This document shows, piece by piece, positions 10,334 to 18,429 of a DNA stretch of 43,669 nucleotides. Position numbers and translations under genes: made by a program. The stretch is taken from contig JAQBTX010000002.1 of the NCBI GenBank assembly GCA_027624795.1, forward strand, positions 1 through 43,669, given 5' to 3'. The DNA comes from a bacterium. GTDB lineage: Bacteria; Patescibacteriota; Microgenomatia; UBA1406; GWC2-37-13. The number at the start of each line of letters is the position of its first letter. Position 1 is the first letter of the stretch. Below the pieces are notes generated by a model. It had not been told where the DNA came from, ran no database searches, and was given only the letters and a program-made list of their open reading frames with translations.

Positions 10334-10375
10334 ACGATCGAAAGAAAACAATATAGGTATCATTAAATATGATCA

Positions 10376-10471
10376 TGTCATTCTGAGTAGGAGTGAAAAC
10401 GACGACCGAAGAATCCATGTTCCGACAATACATGGATCCTTCTCCCGACGAATGTCGGGGTCAGGATGACA
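10376..10471. repeat. Dispersed TGTCAT...ATGACA palindromic element
   Basis: A 96-bp element starting TGTCATTCTGAG and ending GTCAGGATGACA. It shares GAATCCAT, TACATGGATCCTTC and the right end with 5452-5546. It lies upstream of the S74-like gene, outside coding sequence. Confidence 0.85.
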
Positions 10472-11117
10472 GTATTCTGAGGTTATTTGTGGCTTCATAC
10501 AGCCATAAGACATATATTTTGCGATCGGATATATTTATAAATATGCCAAAAGTAGAATACAATAATATAAAATCAAAATGGAACTATATAAAGTACATAA
10601 TATATCAAATAATTACGTGTGTGAATTAATTATTTCAAGCTTTACATAGCCTTACTAAAGTATTTCATACGTAGGCAATATTTAGAATATTTTTGATCGA
10701 TGAGCTAATAATTTATCAATTAATTATCTAATAGCACTTGAAAATAATTAATTAAATCTTGTAATATATATGAATTAATTTGACTTATATTACCGCATTT
10801 AATTGTTGGGCTTTGTGTCAAACAATAATTAATTATTTGAAATATGTCATACTGTTAAGAAATTCAATATAGTATTTCTGTAGACTACTATGGGTTCTAA
10901 AGGGTATTTTTATTTCCATTTGATTGCTTTACTTCATATTAAACGTTCGCAATCATATCACAATACTGCTAGGGTACTGCTCTCTATTTTGATGATTAGC
11001 TTGCTAATATAACCCCCAAATAATCGTTTATATATTAGCATTCAACTATCACTCTTGCTAAAATTATGTATTTCTCATTGTTTTTATCTTATTTCAAAAG
11101 CCTAAATATATTTACAA

Positions 11118-11146
11118 TTGACAGACGTTCAATTCTCTGATAATTT
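11118..11146 (+). promoter_or_regulatory. Promoter of the PaaX-like gene
   Basis: TTGACA at 11118-11123, a 17-nt spacer, then TAATTT at 11141-11146, 7 nt before the ATG at 11154. GATAAT at 11139-11144 is an alternative -10 with a 15-nt spacer. The in-frame TTG at 11118 is therefore better read as the -35 box than as a start codon. Confidence 0.6.
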
Positions 11147-11153
11147 ATACACT

Positions 11154-11924
11154 ATGGGAATTAAAGATAGACGAACGAAACTATTATTGTCACTTCTCTT
11201 TATGTCATCTAGCATGTATAGCGCGGTGGTATTTAATGATGATATCTGTAGAATATTTGATCTTACTCTTAATCGAAAGACTATCTCTACTTTAGATTCG
11301 CTCCAAAAAGATGGTTTTATTGTGGCAAAATCTGATGGTTCTACAGATTCTATCTCGTATATGCTTACTGATGCTGGTTTAGATGAAGTAGCGCTCAATT
11401 TTCCATTCTTTCGCTTTATAAATAATGTATGGGATGGTAAGTGGCGCATATTATCTTACGAGATTCCTGAAAAAAAGAGAGAGCTTCGTGATCGTCTCAG
11501 AAGAGATGTATCAAGTTGGGGTCTTGGGCCTTGGCATCGATCCTTTTGGCTTACACCACACCCTATTATCCCCTGGCTTAAAAAGAGGATATCTGATAAA
11601 GAAATTGAAATATATGTCCAGGCATTTGAATCTGACCATACCTTTGGAAACAAAGAAATATTAATAGAGAAAGTATGGCAAAAATCTCTAATTGAAAAGA
11701 AATATCGTGCTTTATTTAAATCTTGGCATTCCACATTATCTACCAATCAGGATAAAATAGATAAATTACAGCTCGTGGTAAAAGATTACGTATCAATCTT
11801 AAAAGATGATCCTGGGCTACCAAAAGAGCTCTTAGGTGACTCATGGATAGGATTTGAAGCACTCAACCTCTTCCGAGAGATTCGCAATATACTTCTTACT
11901 GAGCCTACTCCTGTACAAGCTTGA
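11154..11924 (+). CDS. PaaX-family transcriptional regulator-like protein
   Basis: 256 residues. The N-terminal third is a winged-helix-like domain (ISTLDSLQKDGFIV). It is followed by the PaaX core WDGKWRILSYEIPEKKRELR and WGLGPWHRSFWLTPH, and a C-terminal PaaX segment (LPKELLGDSWIGFEALNLF). PaaX represses phenylacetate genes in proteobacteria, but no such pathway is here, so the target is unknown. The central part is ferredoxin-like and related to Cas2, but there is no CRISPR array nearby. I chose the ATG at 11154 because the only earlier start, a TTG, coincides with a -35 box. Its 3' end overlaps the convergent gene by 20 bp. Confidence 0.75.
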   Translation: MGIKDRRTKLLLSLLFMSSSMYSAVVFNDDICRIFDLTLNRKTISTLDSLQKDGFIVAKSDGSTDSISYMLTDAGLDEVALNFPFFRFINNVWDGKWRILSYEIPEKKRELRDRLRRDVSSWGLGPWHRSFWLTPHPIIPWLKKRISDKEIEIYVQAFESDHTFGNKEILIEKVWQKSLIEKKYRALFKSWHSTLSTNQDKIDKLQLVVKDYVSILKDDPGLPKELLGDSWIGFEALNLFREIRNILLTEPTPVQA

Positions 11925-12480
11925 ATTTCCGAACATCGCCCAACTTCATAGGAATAAATGATGCGAGATCTTCCCGTGAATCTTTGATGACTAATTCTTG
12001 AATTATGGATTCGAGTTCTGGGCCTACTATAAAGGAATATTTAGTGTTTTTAACCGTTCGTATAAATTCAAATGGGTCAGTGATCTCTTTTGAGTATAAC
12101 GCATAAGTGATGCCCTGATTGCTTATTATTGTCCGTTCGTTGTTGTTTGATAGTTCAACTTCCTCAATCGTATATCTTTTTTTAAGTTGTGATAATACGG
12201 TGTCGTTTTCTTTAATTGCATAGAACACATCCACTGTTCGATCATAGAACATCATCCCTCGCCCCATGCACGTAATAGTGTCTTTGGCCGAGGAAGATGG
12301 GATTACTATTTCATACGTTCGACTTGTTTTAATGATATACGTTATCCCAGAAGCTTCATTGCACGCAATGATATGAGGAGAAAAAGATACATAATTAAAT
12401 ACTACAGACGTGATTAAAATTAAAATACCACATCCTATCACTATGACAAGAAGTTTTGAAGAAATAATATGGTGTTCCAT
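11905..12480 (-). CDS. Hypothetical single-pass membrane protein
   Basis: 191 residues, not recognised. Residues 8-32 form a strong membrane helix or uncleaved signal anchor; the remainder is a soluble alpha/beta domain presumably outside. It contains two cysteines, one just after the helix (HIIACNEA) and one at TITCMG, which could pair. It starts 9 bp after the stop of the LysM/M23 hydrolase gene, so the two are probably cotranscribed and may act together at the envelope. The 3' end overlaps the convergent PaaX-like gene. Confidence 0.7.
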   Translation of the reverse strand: MEHHIISSKLLVIVIGCGILILITSVVFNYVSFSPHIIACNEASGITYIIKTSRTYEIVIPSSSAKDTITCMGRGMMFYDRTVDVFYAIKENDTVLSQLKKRYTIEEVELSNNNERTIISNQGITYALYSKEITDPFEFIRTVKNTKYSFIVGPELESIIQELVIKDSREDLASFIPMKLGDVRKFKLVQE

Positions 12481-12489
12481 ACCTAGAAA

Positions 12490-13554
12490 CTACTGTAAAA
12501 ATCCAAGAGGACTTACGAGTGTGCCGCCTGATCGTATCTCAAAGTGTAAATGGGTTCCCGTTGATTGACCAGTAGATCCCATTAGTCCAATACGCTGACC
12601 TTTAGATACAGCTTGACCGGCTGCTACATCTATAGAAGATAAATGGGCATACAACGATTGATACCCATTCCCATGATCTACTATTATGTGACATCCATAT
12701 CCCCAACCCAGACATCCAGCGTATGTAACGGTCCCCGTATCTGAGGCAATGATCGCTGGCGCTGAACTATTAGCTATATCAAGTGCCATATGCCACCAAG
12801 ATGGGTAGGAAGTAATTGTTCCAGAAGCAGGCCATATGAAGCTTGATGTTCCTTGCAATCCTGCTTGTGCCTGAGCAAAATACTGTTGGCCGGTTTGTGT
12901 TGTAGGCTTTGGTGAAATGGTGCCATCTGGTAAATAGAGCGTCTGGCCGGGATTTAATTGAAATGTGTCTTGATCGACAAAGTCATTAAAGGGGAAGTTT
13001 ACAATTCCCTGTGCATCAATGTTGTATTTTTTTGCAATAGCATAGATGTTATCTCCAGCGGCAACGGTATATACAATTCCGGTAACGGGTGGAATATCAA
13101 GTATTTCTCCCGGCTTTATTAAATCTGAGCTTAAATTGTTCTCCCATTTGATGGTATCTACCGAAATGTCATATCGACTTGCCAGTGATGCGAGCGTTTC
13201 TCCATCTGCCACGGTGTGCTGTATTATTCTGTCGCGTGGTTTTGCCGAAATAATTGTGGTGACAGCATTTTCAAATGGATCAAATGCTATGGATGAGCTT
13301 TGAAAATAGGCTTCTTCATCTGGTGCTGCCTCATCATATAAGTTATTTTCAGCGATTATAGGACCTGCGACAAGAATAGTTATCATGAGAAGAAAAAATG
13401 AAGTGTTTATAAAAGAATTTGAGTACTTTCCACGCTTCACTACAAGGAGCGCTACAATCACATCTTTAACCTGTTCAAATCGTCTTCCCATAGAGATAGC
13501 ACGAGAAAAACTATACTCTTTGAGAAATTGCATATAACTGATTAGTGATTTCAT
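12490..13554 (-). CDS. LysM - M23 peptidoglycan endopeptidase
   Basis: 354 residues. There is one membrane helix near residues 48-68 (signal anchor), then two LysM modules (HTVADGETLASLASRYDIS and YTVAAGDNIYAIAKKYNI), a linker and a C-terminal LytM/M23 zinc peptidase domain. Zinc ligands are visible as WHMALD (HxxxD) and GTHLHFE (HxH), with SLYAHLS supplying the remaining active-site His. It should cut peptide cross-links of peptidoglycan during growth or division. On the minus strand TATAAT lies 11 nt before the ATG, so the leader would be very short. Confidence 0.9.
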   Translation of the reverse strand: MKSLISYMQFLKEYSFSRAISMGRRFEQVKDVIVALLVVKRGKYSNSFINTSFFLLMITILVAGPIIAENNLYDEAAPDEEAYFQSSSIAFDPFENAVTTIISAKPRDRIIQHTVADGETLASLASRYDISVDTIKWENNLSSDLIKPGEILDIPPVTGIVYTVAAGDNIYAIAKKYNIDAQGIVNFPFNDFVDQDTFQLNPGQTLYLPDGTISPKPTTQTGQQYFAQAQAGLQGTSSFIWPASGTITSYPSWWHMALDIANSSAPAIIASDTGTVTYAGCLGWGYGCHIIVDHGNGYQSLYAHLSSIDVAAGQAVSKGQRIGLMGSTGQSTGTHLHFEIRSGGTLVSPLGFLQ

Positions 13555-13695
13555 AGAATGATTTAATTATAGTATATCTGATTTAAGGCTCTCTATGGTA
13601 AAACGGGTCATTATCTGAACTATTTTATTAGCAGTCGTGTGGCTTTAATGCTTTTCAATTTACCAATGAATGCAGATTATTGTTAAGCGCTATAC

Positions 13696-14709
13696 CTATT
13701 TTGTCGCTATCCAGCGCTCTGCATCAAGTGAGGCAGCTATCCCCATTCCGGAAGCTGTTCCCGCTTGACGGTAGGTATGATCAACACAGTCACCAGCCGC
13801 AAATATACCAGAAATTGAAGTCATTGATTGATATTTATAGTTAAACATACCCTCCATAGATCCCCCTTCAAGAAGGGGGTGCCCGTCAGGGTGGGGGATG
13901 TTCTTTGCGATATTAATTGCCGCCACTGCACTTGTTACTATATATCCTTTTTCATCAAGTATCACATTATCTTTAAATACTTCAGTATCCGGTTTGTGTC
14001 CAATGGCGATAAATAATCCATCAACCGATAATGATCGGGCATCAATCTTTGACGTACCCACTTCAAGCTTAATCCCCTCTACTCTCTGTTCACCAACCAC
14101 CTCACGAATAGATGCGTTCATAATAGTCTCAATTTTAGGATTTTCTTTCACCCGAGCCTGCATAATTATTGAGGCTCTGAAGCTATCTTTTCGATGAATC
14201 AGGTACACTTTTTTAGCAAACTTCGAAAGGGTCTGCGCTTCTTCCATCGCTGTGTCTCCGCCCCCAACTACAGCCACTATTTTATCTTTAAAAAAGAAGC
14301 CGTCACAAGTGGCGCAAGCAGACACGCCCTTACCCCTAAGTCTTGTTTCAGACTCAAGTCCGAGCCAGAGGGCTTTGGCACCTGTGGCTATAATGATAGA
14401 TTTTGTTGAGTATTCTGTTTTTGATGTCTTAATGGTAAAGGGTAATGAGGAGCTTACTATTTGTTTTACATTATCGTCGAGTATTTCCGTGCCGAATCTT
14501 AGTGCTTGTTTACGCAGTGTTTGAATCAAATCCGGACCCATTATTTCTTCGTATCCAGGGAAGTTTTCTACTTCAGTAGTAAGCATCAGTTGACCACCTG
14601 GAGGGGATCCTGCAAAAACAAGAGGGTTGAGCCCAGCTCGAGCAGTGTAGAGGGCTGCACTTAAGCCTGCAGGGCCTCCACCGATGATTATAACGTTACG
14701 TGTCTCCAT
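13696..14709 (-). CDS. trxB: Thioredoxin reductase with an in-frame palindromic insertion
   Basis: 337 residues. NADPH-dependent flavoprotein that reduces thioredoxin. It has the FAD motif GGGPAGLSAALYTARAG, the redox centre CATCDGFFF, the NADPH motif VVGGGDTAMEEA and the C-terminal FAD motif GIFAAGDCVD. It is longer than the usual 305-320 residues because of an extra segment around residues 269-283 (NIPHPDGHPLLEGG), encoded by a palindromic DNA repeat. The insertion lies in a surface loop just before the last FAD-binding motif and keeps the frame, so the enzyme is probably active. It lies 20 bp downstream of the csoR-like gene but appears to have its own -10 box. Confidence 0.93.
   Translation of the reverse strand: METRNVIIIGGGPAGLSAALYTARAGLNPLVFAGSPPGGQLMLTTEVENFPGYEEIMGPDLIQTLRKQALRFGTEILDDNVKQIVSSSLPFTIKTSKTEYSTKSIIIATGAKALWLGLESETRLRGKGVSACATCDGFFFKDKIVAVVGGGDTAMEEAQTLSKFAKKVYLIHRKDSFRASIIMQARVKENPKIETIMNASIREVVGEQRVEGIKLEVGTSKIDARSLSVDGLFIAIGHKPDTEVFKDNVILDEKGYIVTSAVAAINIAKNIPHPDGHPLLEGGSMEGMFNYKYQSMTSISGIFAAGDCVDHTYRQAGTASGMGIAASLDAERWIATK
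13859..13900. repeat. In-frame palindromic repeat inside trxB
   Basis: Contains the perfect hairpin CCCCCTTC-AA-GAAGGGGG (13862-13879), enclosed by GATCCCCC and GGGGGATG. The left hairpin is nearly identical to one inside tatD (22392-22409) and is translated in the same frame there: PLLEGG here, PLPEGG in tatD. Confidence 0.8.
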
Positions 14710-14715
14710 AGGTAT

Positions 14716-14721
14716 AGTATA
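14716..14721 (-). promoter_or_regulatory. Putative -10 box of trxB
   Basis: The minus strand reads TATACT ending 6 nt before the trxB ATG, inside the short csoR-trxB gap. No good -35 is seen. The spacing fits leaderless initiation. Confidence 0.5.
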
Positions 14722-14729
14722 TATTATCG

Positions 14730-14960
14730 TCAGAGTTCTATGGCGCGATTGATGATCTTTTCAAATTTCTTTGCTTGATCTGGAGTTAGCTCTTTTTTCA
14801 TGTACAAAGATATAATCTCCAGTGATAGTCCATCTATTGCTTTTTTTACGGCAGACATTTGCTGAAGAATTTCAATACAATCGCGTTCTTCCTTTACCAT
14901 ATTTTGAATACCGCGCATTTGGCCCAGTATCCTGCTTACGCGCTTATCGAGTTGATCCAT
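14730..14960 (-). CDS. CsoR/RcnR-family (DUF156) repressor-like protein with degenerate metal site
   Basis: 76 residues, all-helical. It aligns with CsoR-type repressors (RVSRILGQMRGIQNMVKEER-DC). CsoR uses Cys-x(n)-His-x3-Cys to bind Cu(I). Here only the first Cys is kept (ERDCIEIL). The position of the HxxxC pair reads LYMKKEL, so both later ligands are missing. It may sense something else, such as persulfide or another metal, or act constitutively. It lies directly downstream of rho and 20 bp upstream of trxB; a role in controlling redox or metal genes is only suggested by this position. No copper or nickel transporter lies nearby. Confidence 0.8.
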   Translation of the reverse strand: MDQLDKRVSRILGQMRGIQNMVKEERDCIEILQQMSAVKKAIDGLSLEIISLYMKKELTPDQAKKFEKIINRAIEL

Positions 14961-14966
14961 AGTATC

Positions 14967-14972
14967 ATTCTA
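14967..14972 (-). promoter_or_regulatory. Putative -10 box of the csoR-like gene
   Basis: The minus strand reads TAGAAT ending 6 nt before the ATG at 14960, between the rho stop and the csoR start. Predicts leaderless transcription in addition to any read-through from rho. Confidence 0.45.
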
Positions 14973-14977
14973 CACTA

Positions 14978-16297
14978 TTACCCTTTTCGTAAGGTATCCA
15001 AGAATTCTTTGTTATTTTTGGTTTTGGGAAGCTTATCGATAAGAGCCATAATACCTTCTTCTGGTGTTCTTAACCCAATCATGCGACGAAGTGTAGTAAT
15101 AAGTTCGAATGTATCTTTATCATAAAGCAACTCTTCATGTCTGGTTCCCGATGCAACAATATCTATTGCAGGGTAGATGCGCTTTTCAGCTATCTTTCGC
15201 TCAAGGTGAATTTCCATGTTCCCAGTACCTTTGAGTTCCTCATAAATGAGATCATCCATGCGTGATTCTGTTCCAACGAGTGCAGTTCCTATGATGGTAA
15301 GACTACCCCCTTCTTCACAGTTACGCGCAGCTCCAAGAAATTTTTTGGCTGGGTACAATGCTTGTGGATCAAATCCACCAGAAAGCGTACGTCCGGAACT
15401 TGTTATAGTTAGGTTGAATGCACGAGCCAAACGAGTAATGGAATCAAGAAGTATAACCACATGTTTACCCATTTCAACTAACCGTTTTGCACGCTCAAGA
15501 GCAAGCCCTGCAACTTTTGTTTGCTGTTTGGGTGTTTCATCAAAATGAGATGCAGCAACTTCTCCTATCACACTCCGTTTGAGTTCAGTTACTTCTTCCG
15601 GACGCTCACCGATAAGGATTGCAATGATATAAGCGTCAGGGTAGTTCTTACTGAGTGATGCGGCAATTTCTTTCAAAAAGGTGGTTTTGCCTGCTTTTGG
15701 CTGAGAAACAATAAGTGCACGTTGGCCAAATCCTATTGGTGAAACGAGGTCAATTATGCGTGTTGACAATATATTTGAATCTGTTTCTAGCTTCATTTGT
15801 TCATGGGGATGAAGAGAAGTAAGTTGGTCGTACTTTTTACGAGTTCTACTTTCTTCTTCTGTCATCGCACGGCCGTTTATTTCTTTGATTAAAAGAAGGC
15901 TGTGAAAGCGTTCTCCGTCTTTTGGCGGACGTGCAAGACCTTTCACTTCATCTCCTTTTCGGAGCCAAAATCTTCTAATCTGAGAAGTGGACACATAAAT
16001 ATCCTCATCAGGATTAACCGTATAGTTTTTACGCAAAAATCCATAACCACCAAAGGTAATATCAAGTATTCCGTCGGCTTCATAACTGGATTTTAAATCT
16101 TCTTTCAATTTATCACTCATGCGACCAGATTGTGCCTGTGGAGCATGCGAGCTGGGGCGAGATGAAGCATAGGTGGGTTTGTGAGGAATCTCATCTATCT
16201 TTTCGATAGGCTTCTCTTCATATTTTTCTAACATAGTTGAAACGTCAAGCGACGTGTTTTGCTCTTCTGGGGAGCTCTTCAGATCTGAAGATGACAT
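14978..16297 (-). CDS. rho: Transcription termination factor Rho
   Basis: 439 residues. Hexameric RNA-dependent ATPase that ends transcription. Residues 1-70 are a variable, charged, Ser/Pro-rich extension. Residues 70-140 form the cold-shock-like RNA-binding domain (GILDITFGGYGFLR, with YVSTSQIRRFWLRKGD). The ATPase core has Walker A QPKAGKTT, Walker B HVVILLDSITRLARA, the Q-loop region SSGRTLSGGFDP and GTALVGTESRMDDLIYEE. The length is normal for the family. It is divergent from the small membrane protein gene and has an unusually long leader, which suggests autoregulation. Confidence 0.96.
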   Translation of the reverse strand: MSSSDLKSSPEEQNTSLDVSTMLEKYEEKPIEKIDEIPHKPTYASSRPSSHAPQAQSGRMSDKLKEDLKSSYEADGILDITFGGYGFLRKNYTVNPDEDIYVSTSQIRRFWLRKGDEVKGLARPPKDGERFHSLLLIKEINGRAMTEEESRTRKKYDQLTSLHPHEQMKLETDSNILSTRIIDLVSPIGFGQRALIVSQPKAGKTTFLKEIAASLSKNYPDAYIIAILIGERPEEVTELKRSVIGEVAASHFDETPKQQTKVAGLALERAKRLVEMGKHVVILLDSITRLARAFNLTITSSGRTLSGGFDPQALYPAKKFLGAARNCEEGGSLTIIGTALVGTESRMDDLIYEELKGTGNMEIHLERKIAEKRIYPAIDIVASGTRHEELLYDKDTFELITTLRRMIGLRTPEEGIMALIDKLPKTKNNKEFLDTLRKG

Positions 16298-16422
16298 AAA
16301 ATAAAAAAATTAATAATGAATTACGAGCGTATTCTCTAATATCGCAATAATCATACAAAATAAAATGGAGCTAAAAGAATAATCCTCCGCATGAATTTCT
16401 TTTCAGAATCTTTTTTTCTAGA

Positions 16423-16524
16423 TCAACGGGTGATAAGTCTTGCGCGGTTGCCCTTGCAACGGCTTATATATTCTCGCTTTCGCGAGACCTCCCTAGAAAT
16501 TTGAGTGTTCAAAAAAGATTTCAT
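16423..16524 (-). CDS. Candidate 33-residue basic leader peptide upstream of rho
   Basis: The minus strand has an ATG at 16524 and a TGA at 16423-16425, encoding a 33-residue Arg/Lys-rich peptide beginning MKSFLNTQISREV and ending in TR. It overlaps both hairpins of the rho leader, so translation could change their folding. No Shine-Dalgarno is seen and the codons could be chance. No homology was recognised. Confidence 0.3.
   Translation of the reverse strand: MKSFLNTQISREVSRKREYISRCKGNRARLITR
16433..16487 (-). ncRNA. Structured RNA element in the rho leader
   Basis: In RNA sense, UCUCGC-GAAA-GCGAGA forms a 6-bp stem with a GNRA tetraloop (16487-16472). It is followed by a stem AUAAG/CUUAU (16437-16433 with 16467-16463) that encloses GUUGC-AAGG-GCAAC (16460-16447). 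It matches no riboswitch class that I know. It sits in an otherwise AT-rich gap, so the GC-rich hairpins stand out. Confidence 0.45.
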
Positions 16525-16552
16525 TGTGAAATTACACTTGGAGGATCATCTA

Positions 16553-16581
16553 ACTATACTCTCAAGTATTTCATTTGTCAA
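16553..16581 (-). promoter_or_regulatory. Promoter of rho
   Basis: The minus strand reads TTGACA (16581-16576), a 17-nt spacer, then TATAGT (16558-16553), close to consensus. It places the start site near 16546. It overlaps the promoter region of the divergent gene at 16606, whose extended -10 TGATATACT is at 16589-16597. Confidence 0.65.
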
Positions 16582-16605
16582 GATATGTTGATATACTCAA
16601 ATGAT

Positions 16606-17010
16606 ATGAAAAAAGGCCCCATTATACTTATTGCGCTCCTCATTGTTATTATTGTATTTATCGGAGGAATGCAATACGGCAAACGTGTTGAGACAGCCGA
16701 TAAGGCGATCGCAATGATTCTAAAGATTACTCCACCCCCATATACTATTACCATTATTCCAGAACAATACATTACGATCACTGATGAGGATTGTAAGATA
16801 TCGTACTTATTGCCCGATTATGCACAAGATCAAAAGAATGTTGTTACCGTAATGTGTGGAGCTGAAATTGCCAGTGATTCTGCTTCGGTTAAAGATGATG
16901 AGTATTCACAACTTATCGTAAGTAATCCAAAGGATAAAACAAAAGTGCTCATGAGAGTTAAGAATGAATTGTTACCCCTCATTGAGCGTACATTTATGTT
17001 TTCAAAGTAA
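16606..17010 (+). CDS. Hypothetical small membrane-anchored protein
   Basis: 134 residues, not recognised. Residues 4-24 form an N-terminal membrane helix (GPIILIALLIVIIVFIGGM). The remainder is a small extracytoplasmic domain with two cysteines (EDCKISY and VMCGAE) that could form a disulfide. I chose the ATG at 16606 because an extended -10 box (TGATATACT, 16589-16597) ends 8 nt before it, and because it puts the hydrophobic helix at the N-terminus; an upstream in-frame TTG at 16501 is less likely. It stops 2 nt before fmt, so the two form an operon. Confidence 0.65.
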   Translation: MKKGPIILIALLIVIIVFIGGMQYGKRVETADKAIAMILKITPPPYTITIIPEQYITITDEDCKISYLLPDYAQDQKNVVTVMCGAEIASDSASVKDDEYSQLIVSNPKDKTKVLMRVKNELLPLIERTFMFSK

Positions 17011-17012
17011 TT

Positions 17013-17969
17013 ATGAATATCGCTTATTTTGGAAGTCCTAAGCTTTCTGAATTATTACTTACACAGCTAATCGATACTTATCACTTTTCGATATCATTAG
17101 TAGTAACTCAACCAGATAAACCTGCGGGAAAGCACCTTGCATTAACTCCTACTCCAGTAAAACTTCTTGCAAATGGCCATGCAATTGACGTATACGATCG
17201 TGAATCATTTGATGTACTCCCCACAATTCTTGAAAAAAACCATGTTGATCTCTGTATTGTGTTTGCCTATGGACGGATTATTCCAGCATCACTCCTTGCA
17301 TTACCTACCCATGGATTCTGGAACATACACCCATCATTACTGCCCAAATTCCGGGGACCTGCGCCCATAATCTACCCCTTGATATTAGGGGCAAAACAGA
17401 CAGGGATCACCCTTATGCGCATGGATCAAGGGCTTGATACCGGAGATATCATTCTTCAAGAAGTTATTTCCATAACCGATGCAGATAATCGAGAGTCTAT
17501 AGAAAACAAACTGATACCTCTCTCTGCCAAGCTCATAGCCAATGCAGTAAGTTCATTAGAGAACGGAACAATACAATACACAGTACAATCTCATAAAGAA
17601 GCAACGCAAACACGCCTTTTGAAAAAAAGTGATGGCTATATAGCTCCTCAACTCCTACGAGCTGCTTTAGAGGGAAATATGACACCTCCCGATCTCATTC
17701 CTGAAGTATTAAAAGAATATGGGAATACCTACAAAGCAGACGTGACAAAACAACAAGTACTTGCAAGCATAATCATTAATCATCTCTATAAAGGACTTCA
17801 TCCATGGCCAGGGCTTTGGACAAGTATAAATAAAGAAGGAAGCCAACTGAGAGTAAAGCTTTTGGAATTGCATATGTCAGAAAACGTACTTATTCTGGAT
17901 AAACTACAAGTAGAGGGAAAACAACCGGTTGATTTTGCTACATTTTCAAAAGCTTATAGCATAAATTGA
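17013..17969 (+). CDS. fmt: Methionyl-tRNA formyltransferase
   Basis: 318 residues. Transfers a formyl group from 10-formyl-tetrahydrofolate to Met-tRNA(fMet) for translation initiation. The N-terminal catalytic domain shows TQPDKPAGK, the active-site Asn-His in NIHPSLLPKFRGPAPI, and the catalytic Asp in MDQGLDTGDII. The C-terminal OB-like domain is present (residues 205-318). The length is normal. It starts 2 nt after the preceding gene's stop with no Shine-Dalgarno. Confidence 0.95.
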   Translation: MNIAYFGSPKLSELLLTQLIDTYHFSISLVVTQPDKPAGKHLALTPTPVKLLANGHAIDVYDRESFDVLPTILEKNHVDLCIVFAYGRIIPASLLALPTHGFWNIHPSLLPKFRGPAPIIYPLILGAKQTGITLMRMDQGLDTGDIILQEVISITDADNRESIENKLIPLSAKLIANAVSSLENGTIQYTVQSHKEATQTRLLKKSDGYIAPQLLRAALEGNMTPPDLIPEVLKEYGNTYKADVTKQQVLASIIINHLYKGLHPWPGLWTSINKEGSQLRVKLLELHMSENVLILDKLQVEGKQPVDFATFSKAYSIN

Positions 17970-18429
17970 ATATTATTGTTTCAGCTCTAAAACAATCTAA
18001 AAGAGAGTGATTACTTATAGTAATGCGCTTTACTAAGGTATATAGCATTTTTAAGAATTATTTTTATTTTAGGCTCTGCATAAGGTCAATATTTGTAATT
18101 AGATTGTTTCAACAGTATATATAGAAGCTGTAATTTATTTATTTTTGATGGTTATGAAATACTATGGTCGTGAGAAATAATAATAGTCATTTTTAAAGGA
18201 AGATTTAGCAAAAATTGTAGGTTACTATGACAAGTACCTACCCCTCGGATGCTCAATTTATCAGTATTCACTTTTATCAACAAGTCTCTACAACAACCTC
18301 TACAGAAATACAATAATCCTAGCAATTGCAGATTTATACTGCTATTTCAGACTCAAATATACATGTTACTCGAGAGGAACAGAAAAACCTTTTCTCCTAG
18401 AAGCCATCTCTAAACCTGTGGATATGGAT

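Larger units (their letters stand above)
10318..11117. other. AT-rich intergenic region
   Basis: About 800 bp with no supportable gene between a minus-strand and a plus-strand gene. It contains the palindromic element 10376-10471 and then a very AT-rich stretch. Between 10624 and 10841, variants of AATTAATTA occur five times, two of them extended (AATTAATTATTTSAA). No RNA gene was recognised. Confidence 0.6.
16298..16546 (-). promoter_or_regulatory. Long 5' leader of rho
   Basis: About 250 nt lie between the predicted start site near 16546 and the rho ATG. This contrasts with most genes here, whose -10 boxes sit beside the start codon. The leader contains two stable hairpins and a possible 33-codon reading frame. 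Rho is known to autoregulate by attenuation in its leader in E. coli; a similar arrangement here is inference. Confidence 0.55.

Noticed and set aside
11154-11924. PaaX-like protein as a Cas2 or CRISPR component
   Set aside because: It has the PaaX-type flanking domains, and there are no cas genes or arrays nearby.
16433-16487. Resemblance to a SAM-I riboswitch (GGCAACC and CTTATC strings on the minus strand)
   Set aside because: The strings occur in the wrong order, the core junction is absent, and rho is not a SAM-regulated gene.
18227-18316. 29-codon frame in the gap before dut
   Set aside because: No promoter, no recognisable sequence, and Ser/Thr-rich by chance composition.
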